Assembly: GCA_963576475.1 (NCBI GenBank)
Contig: OY754980.1
Location: forward strand, 34,587,431-34,651,430
Reading direction: 5' to 3'
DNA: 64,000 nt
Origin: Molanna angustata
Lineage: Eukaryota; Arthropoda; Insecta; Trichoptera; Molannidae
The notes beneath the pieces were generated by a model. The model was not told the origin of the DNA. It worked only from the letters and a program-made list of their open reading frames with translations, and searched no databases. Position 1 is the stretch's first letter. The number at the start of each line of letters is the position of its first letter. Below, one piece after another: positions 49,067 through 60,904 of this stretch. Made by a program: the position numbers and the translations under genes.

Positions 49067-49258
49067 ATGAAGTCAGAAGTAATCAATACGGATATTCTAG
49101 CGTTGCTTCCTGATTTTTATCAACTCACAGATGATGAATATATTGATGATAAAGTATTGGAACCGACTGAACTCCAAGTTATACCTAGAAGTATGGAACT
49201 AAATATACCTATAGATGAAGAACAGTCTAGCAGCTCCTCAGAACTTTGGAAACGGTGA
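49067..49258 (+). pseudogene. piggyBac transposase N-terminal-like fragment
   Basis: A 63-codon frame, acidic and Ser-rich: LPDFYQLTDDEYIDDKVLEP and DEEQSSSSSE, ending at a stop. piggyBac-type transposases often begin with such an acidic, unstructured segment, and this one lies in plus orientation inside the TTAA-bounded element. Further downstream only scraps remain. Assignment rests mainly on context. Confidence 0.5.
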
Positions 49259-49756
49259 GGGAAAACAGACTTAAGCAATGTCCGATAGCATTAGACAAAG
49301 TGATGAAATCAAAATAAAGGGGACATATTGATTTCTAAGTAGATTAAGAAAATCAAATCCTTGCAGTGAAGTGGTAAGACAGCTAGTGCTTTTCCGTGGC
49401 CACGAATTTTGACATTATACATTCTTTACGTGAAAAGATGGTGCCCAGTAAAAATAGACGAAGCAAACATAGGACAGCCCAAATTGATAAATACACGTAG
49501 GTATATGTACCTATATAAAAAAAAAATTGACGGGTGTTTTCAACAACCAACAAGACTGGTTGTTGAAAAAGAGATACAATAGCAATCTGTGGAAAGAAAT
49601 TGTAATGATGTCTTTCACATAAATTATTGATATGGCGGACAGCCCAATTACACAAGGAAGTTCAAACACAAATTGCCCGAACATATCTGAGCTTGGGCAA
49701 GGATTTAGAAATGCTCGAGGAAGTCCCTCTTTACCCAGCATTTCAAAATCAAAAGT

Positions 49757-50080
49757 TTTTTAACAGATTTTTAATTATGTCAATAGAGACGAAGTTAGAA
49801 TATTTATTGTAGGAGAACCGGGAAATCAAGGCACCTACAGGGCTTACGACCTGTCATCGGCTGGTTTACGTGATCACTTTATGCGCTTGTGCAACGTTCA
49901 CCAATTATGCCTTTTTAATGAGATCCCTATCAATTCAATTTTGAAAGTTCTATATATATACTTCGTCTCTATTGACATAATTAAAAATCTGTTAAAAAAT
50001 ATCTTTGACTCCCGACAGGGAAAAAAATCCAATGTTTGCGCATATGCAATAATAAAAATATTCAAAAGTTTTGACAACCA
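49757..50080. mobile_element. MITE-like element, copy 2
   Basis: Inverted arms ttttttaacagatttttaat/gtcaatagagacgaagt (49757-49797) and their reverse complement (49967-50007) enclose the core shared with 22922-23170 (tcggctggtttacgtgatca; gcaacgttcaccaattatgc). The outer segment gactcccgacagggaaaaaa and ccaatgtttgcgcatatgca matches the start of copy 1. No ORF. Confidence 0.7.
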
Positions 50081-50170
50081 TACGATTTGACGGCAAAAAT
50101 CATATTATTGGATACGAAGAAACTAAAGACATTGCCTATTGTAAGGCTGTAGAGGACGTCCAAGAACATT
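50060..50170 (+). pseudogene. Possible piggyBac transposase C-terminal scrap
   Basis: Plus strand reads TIRFDGKNHIIGYEET and then IAYCKAV, resembling the RFDG--H ... C start of the piggyBac cysteine-rich tail. Weak, but it is in the expected place near the right end. Confidence 0.4.
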
Positions 50171-50844
50171 TTGTTCAAAATCTGACGTCACTATATGTAT
50201 ACTTTGCTTCTAAAATTTTCATAGAAAATATTCTTTTTATATAAACATCAATTTTAGTGCAAAAAAATGAAAAAAAAATAATATCATTTGTAAAAAAACA
50301 CCGTTTTCATTTATGATAATACATTTTCCATTTTGTACCTATATGATATTGTCCCAGCGATCTCAAACGAGATTAGTCAATATCCAAGTATGATATTTTT
50401 TTTTGTAGTAAATACCGATGAAATACTTCTTTTTACATTCATACTTATGTGAATTCTTGATATAACACAAAAAAAAAACAGAAATAAAAAATCGGGACTT
50501 AACCGGTTAATTGATAATATGATTATTTTTCCCCATCTTCAGTTGATTTATTTATTTATCGTATGGTAAATCATATCTTAGAGATTATACATTTAACACA
50601 ACATTTAGTAATGCTAGTTCGTCTCCACGTGGTGTACCCCGGATAACGCTCAATGAGTTAGCACACTACATATGTAGGCGCCTGAAATATAGCTAACATG
50701 TCGCAAAAAGTGAAGATTAAAACCAAAGAGATACATCATCAACATTGCATTTGAACGATCAAAGATTCGTGTTCTACTCTTTCAGTTGTATTAATTTTAG
50801 TTATCTATTCTATTCTATATATCAATACGTGAATCGAAAACTCA

Positions 50845-51075
50845 GGGCCCCTTTGTAAGAGAATTGCGCGCACGGAGGATTTTGAGATTCGGCATAGTTC
50901 AATTTTATATGGAGAATGAGTGATGTTAAAATGTATGCATAATATGTGTTACAAATACATTTAATTAAGTTATACCTAAAATATTTCACATCAAACCACA
51001 GAGTGTTTTCTTTCATACCTACTGCCAATGATAAACACGTTATTTCAAACGCAGTTGTTGTAAATACAGAACATG
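50845..51075. repeat. Unclassified dispersed repeat, longest copy
   Basis: attgcgcgcacggaggattt, tttatatggagaatgag, atatgtgttac, tttcacatcaaaccacagag, cctactgccaatgataaaca and caaacgcagttgtt. Partial copies at 39191-39290 and 43270-43460. No coding sequence. Confidence 0.65.
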
Positions 51076-51298
51076 TTAAAGAAAAATATTTAAACTACTG
51101 TGAAATCATCTAAATGGTACTTTTACTGAACAATTACATTGTGTAATATGTGAAAAGATAACTTTGTACCGCTTGATGAGATGAATACCTACATATAATA
51201 TCATATTCATACATCGAGTCCAATGACTTTCAAACTGAAAAAAAATAATGAATTACCTACGGTCGAATTTCGACCACTGAATAATACGCATTCAATAA

Positions 51299-51475
51299 CA
51301 AGTTGCCAAAATCTGGAGACTTACGATATTAATCGTCTCACAGATCCAGACTGAAAACACAATTAAAAACTGTATGTCTAACGGGAATCGAACCCGGGAA
51401 TCGAACCCGGGAATCGAACCCGGGAATTTTGGATCAGCAGTCAGATAACTAACCAACTTAACCACGAAGGCCGAC
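51299..51475 (-). repeat. tRNA-derived SINE with triplicated B box
   Basis: On the minus strand: head ccttcgtggttaagttgg (box A), gactgctgatcc, then ggttcgattcccg (box B), then tail with tttcagtctggatctgtgag and gtctccagattttggcaact. The box-B segment cgggaatcgaaccc is repeated three times in tandem at 51383-51424. The sister copy at 63252-63406 has one. Confidence 0.85.
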
Positions 51476-51479
51476 AAAA

Positions 51480-53690
51480 CTTATTAAACGTTTTATGTAG
51501 GAATTTAGGTAAATGATGAATTCGGTCCGCCTTTAACTGATTTTCATAGTATAGATAGGAAAACATTATGTTTAAAATATTACATACCTATTATCATTGT
51601 AAGGATTAATATAATTTATTGATATTTTCTTATTACCCAACTTCGACAATTACTTCAAGTGAGATATTATTTATAAATACAATAAATCTACCCTTATGAA
51701 TTATAATTACTGATGTTATTGTGTTTACCTACTTAAAATAAATTTGATGAATTAAAAAAATATTTCGTCTTTCAATTTGTGATGGCATTAGCAGCAGTTA
51801 GTTTATGTGTAGAATAGAAGTTATGCGAGAGGTAGATTATTCCCATGTTTTATGTGTCAGACTGACTATGTACACCCTGTCATGCCTCGGGAGCTAAGAG
51901 CTCAATATAATCCTTGCTTCTCATGTTTTATCCGAACAGAAAGTTTAATCGAAATGATTAAATTTAATATGGAAAGTCAAGTAAGTGGATGTAATCATTA
52001 TTTGGGCACAACGCTTTCTCTATTCTCTAACTTACCTACATACATAATATATGTACCTACTTACCTACAAATGTGTGTAGATATATGTGTGCCTTCACTA
52101 CACTTTTCAACTAGGACACTTAAAATTAATCACTTGAGATTTGCATTCATTAAGATAACGTGAATATTTTGTAACATGTTCAATATAACTTTAGATGGGA
52201 CACAAAATTAAATTTGAAAGTAGAATTCTAGAAAATTAATGTATCATTCATATATTATGTTTACCTCAAGCGTAGGTAGTATGAAGTTGAATCTTTGTTA
52301 CTTCATAGGTAACAAACATTATCGTACATATTCAATACTATTTAAATATAAATCGATTTTTAGCAATATACTATTTATTTATTAATACTAACACGACTGA
52401 TATTCATCGGTATTGTTCTTCGAAGAACATAGTAAGAATGAAAAATTAATATAACGTTGTACATATCTAACTAACCTAACATAACCTATATATCTATAGA
52501 GTGTTATATAGTGTTTTACGGCTATCCTAGAAATTGACCTAGAAGTGACCTAGAGTGATCCTAGAAATTGACCCATCTATCAGAAAGTGAAGAATCAGAT
52601 CAGAATCTACATATTATATTTTGTCACAAAAATTTACCTATTTTGGATGCCCTTGATTCAAATTTATTTGTGATACTTACGTTGAGAGTCTAATCTGGTA
52701 AGAAATACGAATATAGGAACTAAACAGAGATTCATGATATACTTTTTGGATACCATAACATACCTACTCCACATGTGAAAAACATAATATGCCAAAAAGT
52801 AGATAATTTTATGTTATTCATGCATACCATCACGGCATACCTACCTCAGTGTGGAGTAACCAGCGACGAGTGTACGAGTGTGCACAATATTATAAAAAGA
52901 AGCACTATACGTGCTCAAACACCAGTTTCGTAGTTATTGAATGAAGAAGGATAATCCGTACATTTAGGTTTAGTTTTATTAAATAGTTTTCAATAAATGT
53001 AGCTATTAATTACCTTACGAGCATTTTTATGGTAAGTAGGTACCTAATGTATGCAATGTATGGCATATAATTTTATAATATAGACAGTTAAGGTACGGAG
53101 GTATAGAAGAATAAGGCTACGCCGTGTACTTATGAATAAATAAATAATATGTACATAATTTACTATGTATGTATATAGTATGTATGTAGGAAGGTTTGTC
53201 CCTTTATTTGGTTTGATGGGAAATGAAAATAAAGATTATATTCAAACAAAATATTAAAATAATTTATTGTGTATTTACTTACACTTTTATTTTCCCAAAA
53301 AATTAAATACATACAAGTATCAAACCTGTTTACATTTACATACAATGATTATTATTTAATCTGTTATGAAAAATTGCGGGATTATGGTATTGCGTATAAT
53401 AAATATATTCCTACACATCATAGTATTTACTTGAAATATTTTACCGAAAGCTTAAAAAGGGTATTTTTATATTTTTTTTAGGTAGTCACGATCCAGCAAT
53501 TGATGGACTATGAAACGGGTCGCTTCGAGTCACATCCGGGGGCAAAATATACATAATTTTCATACCTCAGATGGAGCTCAGAACATATTTATGCACACCG
53601 TTGTACCTACATACAACTACCAATATATAAAATATTCTCACAGGTATATTTTTTGAATATCTGGAATTTTAACGACAATTCTCAATTTCC
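51480..53690. other. No gene seen
   Basis: AT-rich. It contains one ataaaaagaagcac-family repeat (52845-52925). A 103-codon frame at 51852-52163 has no recognisable motif. Confidence 0.5.
52845..52925. repeat. Dispersed repeat (ataaaaagaagcac family)
   Basis: gcgacgagtgtacgagtgtg, cacaatattataaaaagaag and cactatacgtgctc; compare 7995-8052 and 42560-42630. Confidence 0.4.
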
Positions 53691-53695
53691 CAATG

Positions 53696-56150
53696 TAGCA
53701 CTATATATAGAGGTCGCCCTAGAGACAGTTATATGGACCAGGTGATCAGTGATGTGCGCTGTAGCAGCTACCAAGAGATGAAGAGGCTGGCGGACAACAG
53801 AGATATGTGGAGAGATGGAGTGTGCGGTGCAAACCAATCCTAGGATTGTAACCATGAAGAATACACTATATATAGAGGTCGCCCTAGAGACAGTTATATG
53901 GACCAGGTGATCAGTGATGTGCGCTGTAGCAGCTACCAAGAGATGAAGAGGCTGGCGGACAACAGAGATATGTGGAGAGATGGAGTGTGCGGTGCAAACC
54001 AATCCTAGGATTGTAACCATGAAGAATACACTATATATAGAGGTCGCCCTATAGACAGTTATATGGACCAGGTGATCAGTGATGTGCGCTGTAGCAGCTA
54101 CCAAGAGATGAAGAAGCTGGCGGACAACAGAGATATGTAGAGAGATGGAGTGTGCGGTGCAAACCAATCCTAGGATTGTAACCATGAAGAATACACTATA
54201 TATAGAGGTCGCCCTAGAGACAGTTATATGGACCAGGTGATCAGTGATGTGCGCTGTAGCAGCTACCAAGAGATGAAGAGGCTGGCGGACAACAGAGATA
54301 TGTGGAGAGATGGAGTGTGCGGTGCAAACCAATCCTAGGATTGTAACCATGAAGAATACACTATATATAGAGGTCGCCCTAGATACAGTTATATGGACCA
54401 GGTGATCAGTGATGTGCGCTGTAGCAGCTACCAAGAGATGAAGAGGCTGGCGGACAACAGAGATATGTGGAGAGATGGAGTGTGCGGTGCAAACCAATCC
54501 TAGGATTGTAACCATGAAGAATACACTATATATAGAGGTCGCCCTAGAGACAGTTATATGGACCAGGTGATCAGTGATGTGCGCTGTAGCAGCTACCAAG
54601 AGATGAAGAGGCTGGCGGACAACAGAGATATGTGGAGAGATGGAGTGTGCGGTGCAAACCAATCCTAGGATTGTAACCATGAAGAATACACTATATATAG
54701 AGGTCGCCCTAGAGACAGTTATATGGACCAGGTGATCAGTGATGTGCGCTGTAGCAGCTACCAAGAGATGAAGAGGCTGGCGGACAACAGAGATATGTGG
54801 AGAGATGGAGTGTGCGGTGCAAACCAATCCTAGGATTGTAACCATGAAGAATACACTATATATAGAGGTCGCCCTAGAGACAGTTATATGGACCAGGTGA
54901 TCAGTGATGTGCGCTGTAGCAGCTACCAAGAGATGAAGAAGCTGGCGGACAACAGAGATATGTAGAGAGATGGAGTGTGCGGTGCAAACCAATCCTAGGA
55001 TTGTAACCATGAAGAATACACTATATATAGAGGTCGCCCTAGAGACAGTTATATGGACCAGGTGATCAGTGATGTGCGCTGTAGCAGCTACCAAGAGATG
55101 AAGAGGCTGGCGGACAACAGAGATATGTGGAGAGATGGAGTGTGCGGTGCAAACCAATCCTAGGATTGTAACCATGAAGAATACACTATATATAGAGGTC
55201 GCCCTAGAGACAGTTATATGGACCAGGTGATCAGTGATGTGCGCTGTAGCAGCTACCAAGAGATGAAGAGGCTGGCGGACAACAGAGATATGTGGAGAGA
55301 TGGAGTGTGCGGTGCAAACCAATCCTAGGATTGTAACCATGAAGAATACACTATATATAGAGGTCGCCCTAGAGACAGTTATATGGACCAGGTGATCAGT
55401 GATGTGCGCTGTAGCAGCTACCAAGAGATGAAGAGGCTGGCGGACAACAGAGATATGTGGAGAGATGGAGTGTGCGGTGCAAACCAATCCTAGGATTGTA
55501 ACCATGAAGAATACACTATATATAGAGGTCGCCCTAGAGACAGTTATATGGACCAGGTGATCAGTGATGTGCGCTGTAGCAGCTACCAAGAGATGAAGAG
55601 GCTGGCGGACAACAGAGATATGTGGAGAGATGGAGTGTGCGGTGCAAACCAATCCTAGGATTGTAACCATGAAGAATACACTATATATAGAGGTCGCCCT
55701 AGAGACAGTTATATGGACCAGGTGATCAGTGATGTGCGCTGTAGCAGCTACCAAGAGATGAAGAGGCTGGCGGACAACAGAGATATGTGGAGAGATGGAG
55801 TGTGCGGTGCAAACCAATCCTAGGATTGTAACCATGAAGAATACACTATATATAGAGGTCGCCCTAGAGACAGTTATATGGACCAGGTGATCAGTGATGT
55901 GCGCTGTAGCAGCTACCAAGAGATGAAGAGGCTGGCGGACAACAGAGATATGTGGAGAGATGGAGTGTGCGGTGCAAACCAATCCTAGGATTGTAACCAT
56001 GAAGAATACACTATATATAGAGGTCGCCCTAGAGACAGTTATATGGACCAGGTGATCAGTGATGTGCGCTGTAGCAGCTACCAAGAGATGAAGAGGCTGG
56101 CGGACAACAGAGATATGTGGAGAGATGGAGTGTGCGGTGCAAAACATTCC
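53696..56150 (+). repeat. 165-bp tandem array, 15 copies, from a LINE C-terminus
   Basis: Unit starts are exactly 165 bp apart (53701, 53866, 54031 ... 56011). The plus strand of each unit reads YRGRPRDSYMDQVISDVR, then SYQEMKRLADNRDMWR and a stop. That is a LINE C-terminus of the GRPR--W-D-V ... LA-DR--WR type with about 40 bases of tail. Copies are nearly identical. Copies 3 (54031) and 8 (54856) share gaagaagctgg and atatgtagag, pointing to duplication of a five-unit block. The 843-codon minus-strand frame is an antisense artefact of the 3n period. Confidence 0.95.
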
Positions 56151-56336
56151 AAAGATTGTAACCATGAAGAAGAAAATTCCTTTTATGTCAAGTTGTTGTT
56201 TAGATGTGGTCATTTAAGTGACTGTAATGTATTCTATTGTTTCAAGACAACGCATGTAAAAAAAATGGCAGAAAATATTTATATTTCAGTCATTATTTTA
56301 CTAATGTCGATTATTATTAAAATTATTAGAATTTGA
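56040..56336 (+). pseudogene. Last array unit running into unique tail
   Basis: In the rightmost copy caatcctag is replaced by cattccaaag, so the stop is lost. The frame continues through DCNHEEENSFYVKLLF to an Ile-rich end. This copy may be the founding LINE end from which the array grew, or just its eroded margin. Confidence 0.5.
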
Positions 56337-56339
56337 ATA

Positions 56340-56820
56340 AAAAAAACTCATGAATTTAACTGGCAAGTAAAAAAATTTTCGAAAAAATTACTACTTGAAA
56401 ATAAAAATTTGAAATGCACGAAATCGGTCATTTCAAATATTTATTTTATTTAATAAATAAACAATTTTACAATTTAATATTCGAATTCAAAAGTTACAAA
56501 AAAATTGCCACCAAAGTAAGTATACGTTACCTTGCTCATGTACAAAATTAAAATAAGATAATCATTAAAAAAGACAAATTGAAAAACCTGTGCATGGTTG
56601 TTGGGAAACGGCAAAATAAAGTTTGTTGTGGAATTATTGAAAAGCGTGTTTATTAAGGCTGCTATGGTAGTATTCAAACTCGTTATTACTGGATAACTAC
56701 TAAACGAGTGCAATATCTGCTTTGCCACATATATCAGTTCTACAAATAAAATTAACCAGTGTCTCATATACGCCAGCCTTTGAGGGTGAATAACAATACG
56801 TCTTAATAAGAAATAGTAAA
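56340..56820. other. No gene seen
   Basis: AT-rich, no recognised element. A 97-codon minus-strand frame (56474-56767) has no motif. Confidence 0.5.
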
Positions 56821-57499
56821 ATTTAGAGTGCCTTAGGGATCAGTTCTGGGACCTATTTTGTTCATTCTGTGTATAAAAGGACTTGACGAATTACTTTAGA
56901 ATGAGGGTTTCATTTCCTTATGCCGATGACCGTCTGCTCTTCAAATTTTGTAATCCCAAATGCGAAACTCGTCTAGAGGTAGGAGACTGTTGAGTGCATC
57001 GAAAAAGTTGCTTCGTGGATGTTTTGTAATACGCTTAAACTGAACCCAACAAAAACATGTGCTTCACCACAGCGACAGTACATACATACCTCATTGAAAG
57101 TGCTCTTATTAACATCAACGGAGAATCAGTCGTACCGACTACAACTGTCAGATTCTTGGGTATTCACTCGGACAATAATTTGTCACTTGACCTTCAAATC
57201 GCGAAAACGGCCAGTTTATATTTTTTTCAACTAAGACAACTGAACAACATTCTTCGAAGTTTACCCAAGAATGAAACAAAAACATTTAGGTATATGTTCA
57301 TGCATTCGTCGTTTCTCGGCTTGATTACTGCAACGGAATTTATGCTATGTAGATTGCCGAGGTATCAACTTGATAGTATTACAGATGGTTTTTTAATTTT
57401 GTCAATACTGACGGTGTTGAATATGTAGAATTCCATAATAATGGGTATTTTAAATCAAAAAATTATTTGGTCTACATATATATTTTTTCCTGAATCCAG

Positions 57500-57533
57500 G
57501 ACGACCGTTTCAGCTTATTAGGCCCTTATCAAC
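57500..57533 (-). ncRNA. Hammerhead-like motif
   Basis: Minus strand TTGATAA, GGGCCTAATAAGCT, GAAAC, GGTCGTC. Same as 39092-39125 except TTGATAA for TTGGTAA. Confidence 0.42.
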
Positions 57534-57650
57534 TGGTAAACATAGAAACTCTGCTTTTTCTTATATACTAAAATTCGGTATATTTTAGTATATAAGATTT
57601 AGTATATTTTTGAACAATTCATAATTGCAAAAATTTACCGAATTTTACTA

Positions 57651-57684
57651 TTGATAAGGGCCTAATAAGCTGAAACGGTCGTCC
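57651..57684 (+). ncRNA. Hammerhead-like motif
   Basis: Plus strand partner of 57500-57533 in the second arm. Confidence 0.42.
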
Positions 57685-58199
57685 TGAATTCAGGAAAAAA
57701 TATATATGTAGACCAAATCATTTGTTTGATTTAAAATACCCATTATTATTACAGATGGTGTTCGATGCAGCGGCAAGGCTTATTTTAGTGCGGAAAATGC
57801 TGTTACAGAACTCTACTACAAAACGAATTACACTGGTTGAAGTATCCAGAGCGAGTTGATTACAAAATTCGTTTGACCATGTTTAATGCCTTACACAATA
57901 TTGCACTACAGTATATCCAAGAGCTGTGTCAGAGAAAAGATCTCTCTGGGACGCATCTCACACTCAGGTTGTCTGGATCACATAATAACAACTCCCTAAA
58001 GGAGTTGGACAGAGTGAACGAAGCTGCTAATGTGACCGATGCTTTTGATTTTTCGATGAAATGCATTGCCTCCAGGTTTTCGCAGTGCTCAAAGCATGAG
58101 CACTTTCACTAAAAGACTGAAAGCAGCTTTGTTTCGGTGAGTGGCACATAAATATCAGTGCCCGGGGAATAATCTTGAATCATTAAACGGCGCTATATT

Positions 58200-60060
58200 A
58201 AATCCTCTATTATAATTATTATTCATACTCTACTTAGCCGTATTTAATACGATGTATGTGTTAATGTAATTTTGTGGCACTTTGGGTTCAGAGCTGGTTC
58301 TGAATGAGTCTTGTGCGATATTTTTTTTATTATATTTTGCAACTTATTTGTGGAGTTCTTATGCGAATTTCCCAATCATTATGTAAACAAAAAAAAAAGA
58401 ATAACGTGCAAAAATTCCATCTAACGAGGTTAGAACAAAATTTTCGTAACAAAGCCCTAGGATTAGAATATTACTTTGGTTTGGGAATCAGAGTTCTGAT
58501 ATAATAACAACAGTAATTTCAATATGATGCGCATCCCATAACAAGCCGCTGTATTTTGAAATATTTGATGTAGATCGTATGACAAGATATAGTGACAAAG
58601 CTCTGATCCCTCCGGGAAAATAATCACAAGACGGCTCACAAATCGTAGAATCTTACCAATAATGTTTCGTATATGTAAAAATTTCGGGAAAATGGTGTAG
58701 GGGGGAATATAAAATTAGGACTCCTTAGAAACAGACCCACTGCGACTTTTCCAACATTTTTTTTATCAAAAAGAAAAAAAAAACAAAACCCATTCATGTT
58801 AATTGCTTCTCTCGTCAAGTCTTTGTATGACTTGTTAAAAATTATTGAAAGTAAAATATTTTATTTTTTTCCCCAATTCCAATGATGAATGGTCCGCGAC
58901 CACCCCCTCCCCCCCCTCCCCCCCCTCCCCTCTCTTGCCCTCACTCCTCGACTCCCGCTGGCGTCCTTTATAAATATTCATCAACCTTAACAATTTTTAT
59001 TTCTGTGATAATTTCTGCCAAAGTCTATCGCAATAATTACGTAATACGAAGATATGTTATGACAGAATTATGTAACTACATAAGTGGTTTTAGTAGAGCA
59101 AAACTAATCTGTTTTTGTACCTGTAGGTACATATCCTAGCAATATCTTTTATAAATTTTCCTCGACCAATTACTTTAATAACGAATCATTTTAATGATAG
59201 CATATTTTAATCATTTTAGTGCGACATCAATTAACAGATCAGTGCTAACTAAAATTTCTTTGTAGAGTTGTATTTCAAATAATATGTAACTTCATAACAC
59301 AATTCTTAAACAACTTCATAAACATAAAATATTATTAAAGTTTGCAATACTCGATCTTTCAATTAAAAATCCAAAATTGATTAACTTTTGTAAAATTTTA
59401 ATAATTTTCAATGAATTTTTTATTGCAGATGTTGAATAAAATATAACTCAAATAAAAAATCCTCTTTCTCGGTGTATCCAAAATATATTTTCTAACAAAT
59501 CATTGGGAAATCAGATGAAAGAGAATAAAAAGAAAAAAATGTTAAAATGGAATAATTCAATTTGCAACATTACCGAATTTGATTTCAGTAAAACTGAATG
59601 TAGATGGATGGAAGGGAAGGTGGCATAACTGGATGGACACAAATCTGTCTGAAACAGATGAAAGGGTCATTTTGTGAAACTGGAATTGTATTTAGATAAT
59701 GGAACTATGTAGGTTTAAATAGATTTAAAGAAAAGATCATAGTTTGTAACATCTTTTGACAAAAATAATTCGAGCAAGTTTTGTAATAGTGAGTTATTTG
59801 TGAACTGAAGAATGTGGTGCAACGAATACCTACTCATAGATTAGTTCATAGTCATAAGTTCAAATCTTGTCATGTGACTAAACAAATAGGTATTTATTAT
59901 ACTTCATTGTTGTCTGTGCATGTGAGGAACTTAACAATTGCTTCAATGTTCACAAATTCAATGTGTCCAGAGAAGCAAGTATTAACTACACAAACCAAGA
60001 AAAAATTAAGTATAAGATTAAATAAAATGATATGCAAGGAGATAAACCGATTAGTGAATT
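58200..60060. other. No gene seen
   Basis: AT-rich. It contains a C-rich run at 58898-58931 (ccccctccc repeats) that inflates a short Pro-rich frame. Confidence 0.5.
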
Positions 60061-60069
60061 TGTTGAAAC

Positions 60070-60345
60070 ATTTTTCTTCTTCTTTTTCGTTTATTCTTTG
60101 TTGAGGGTCGTGATCCATGGAACCGTCAATGGAGAGAACGCATCGTCTCCAGTTATCTCCTTAATCTGGTCACACAATCGCACAGGAGATCTGCCTCCAC
60201 TTCTTTTGCCTGGCATACTTCCAATGACAGTATTTTTTTTGAAAATGTGGCAAGAAAATTTGGAAATATCTCGATCTTGCCAGATCTTGTTCAGACTAGA
60301 AGAAGCATTTTTAGCGGAATATTTTTCAAAATAAATGTATAGCAG
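60070..60345 (-). pseudogene. LINE C-terminus remnant
   Basis: Minus strand: IGSMPGKRSGGRSPVRLCDQ and IKEITGDD. This resembles the LINE ending GKR-RGRPP-RW-DQIKE--G, with W replaced by C. It ends VPWITTLNKE, the distinctive -DPR-LNKE-type terminus of some insect LINEs. Not functional. Confidence 0.6.
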
Positions 60346-60349
60346 ATTC

Positions 60350-60900
60350 AGTAGTAGGACAAACACTACATAATTATAATAATATGTTTTTCTCTTTTAC
60401 ACAAAATTTATAAAGATTTTAATATCTTTATCTACATAAATAGTCTGGATTTCAATATTGAAATAATAAATAGCTGAAGTAATATTGTTAAGAAGCGAGT
60501 GAGTATAATAATGGTATGAAGATAGCCACAATCTCTAGAGGTTCGGAGATAAGTGTCGAAGGGGATATAATATTATTGGATGAAGTAAGAAGGAAGGGAA
60601 CACATGAAAATGAATGGCGTAAGACAATGTTGGTGTATCGCAAGTGAAATCACATCTAATTGTTTCTTGTAAAGTGTAACCTAAAATAGAATAACTATAG
60701 CAATTGGTTGTGACATTATGGGTGACATTAGATGGAATTGTACCTAATAACAATGGAATTGGTGAATGTATCATGTCAATGGACCTAATACAACTAACAT
60801 CAACCCATATAAGTGTTATAGATGTGATCAAATTAGGTTGAATCTTCCATTTTCTAGATATTTTAAACTATCTTAAGTGGAAATAAGAACAAGTCAGTAA
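60350..60900. other. No gene seen
   Basis: No recognised element. A 98-codon minus-strand frame at 60535-60831 has no motif. Confidence 0.5.
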
Positions 60901-60904
60901 ATTT

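Larger units (their letters stand above)
46471..50510 (+). mobile_element. Second piggyBac-like transposon, decayed
   Basis: Left end TTAACCGGTTAAGTACC (46471), right end GGGACTTAACCGGTTAA (ending 50510): TTAA flanks and inverted CCGGTTAAGT termini. A subterminal pair follows (tttcgtttgagatc near 46492; gatctcaaacgag near 50359). Inside lie a transposase N-terminal-like ORF (49067-49258), a possible C-terminal scrap (50060-50170), a solo LTR (47517-48680) and a MITE. The ends differ from the 25851-29202 element, so it is another family. Confidence 0.78.
57390..57747. mobile_element. Ribozyme-like PLE mini-element, copy 2
   Basis: A 358-bp insertion in a LINE, flanked by a 13-bp duplication tattacagatggt (57377-57389, 57747-57759). 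The left end ttaattttgtcaatactgac is shared with the 39004-39186 copy. Arms at 57437-57533 and 57651-57746 are ~96-bp near-perfect reverse complements, each with a hammerhead-like core. An AT-rich 117-bp centre has its own palindrome (atatactaaaattcggtata). No ORF. Confidence 0.82.
56826..58195 (+). pseudogene. LINE (CR1/Jockey-like), 3' half, interrupted
   Basis: RT motif B appears as VP-stop-GSVLGP (the Gln codon is TAG) near 56829. Motif C is YADD at 56919-56930. Then TTTVRFLGIHSDNNLSLD, LRQLNNILRSLP, and CRLPRYQLDSITDG up to 57389. A 358-bp mini-element and its 13-bp duplication split the gene here. It resumes at 57760 (VFDAAARLI) and continues to HNNNSLKELDRVNEAAN. Its 3' end is near attaaacggcgctatatta. 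Several stops and frameshifts. It is the same family as 63412-64000 (minus). Confidence 0.88.

Noticed and set aside
53682..56213. An 843-codon minus-strand open frame with a repeated hydrophobic peptide
   Set aside because: Antisense of the 165-bp array (55 codons per unit). The plus strand carries the recognisable LINE C-terminus instead.
58882..59139. A proline-rich protein starting MMNGPRPPPPPP
   Set aside because: The Pro run is only the C-rich low-complexity tract, and nothing conserved follows.
60535..60831. 98-codon minus-strand frame as a host gene
   Set aside because: No motif, no splice-supported context, and of a length expected by chance in sequence with these stops.
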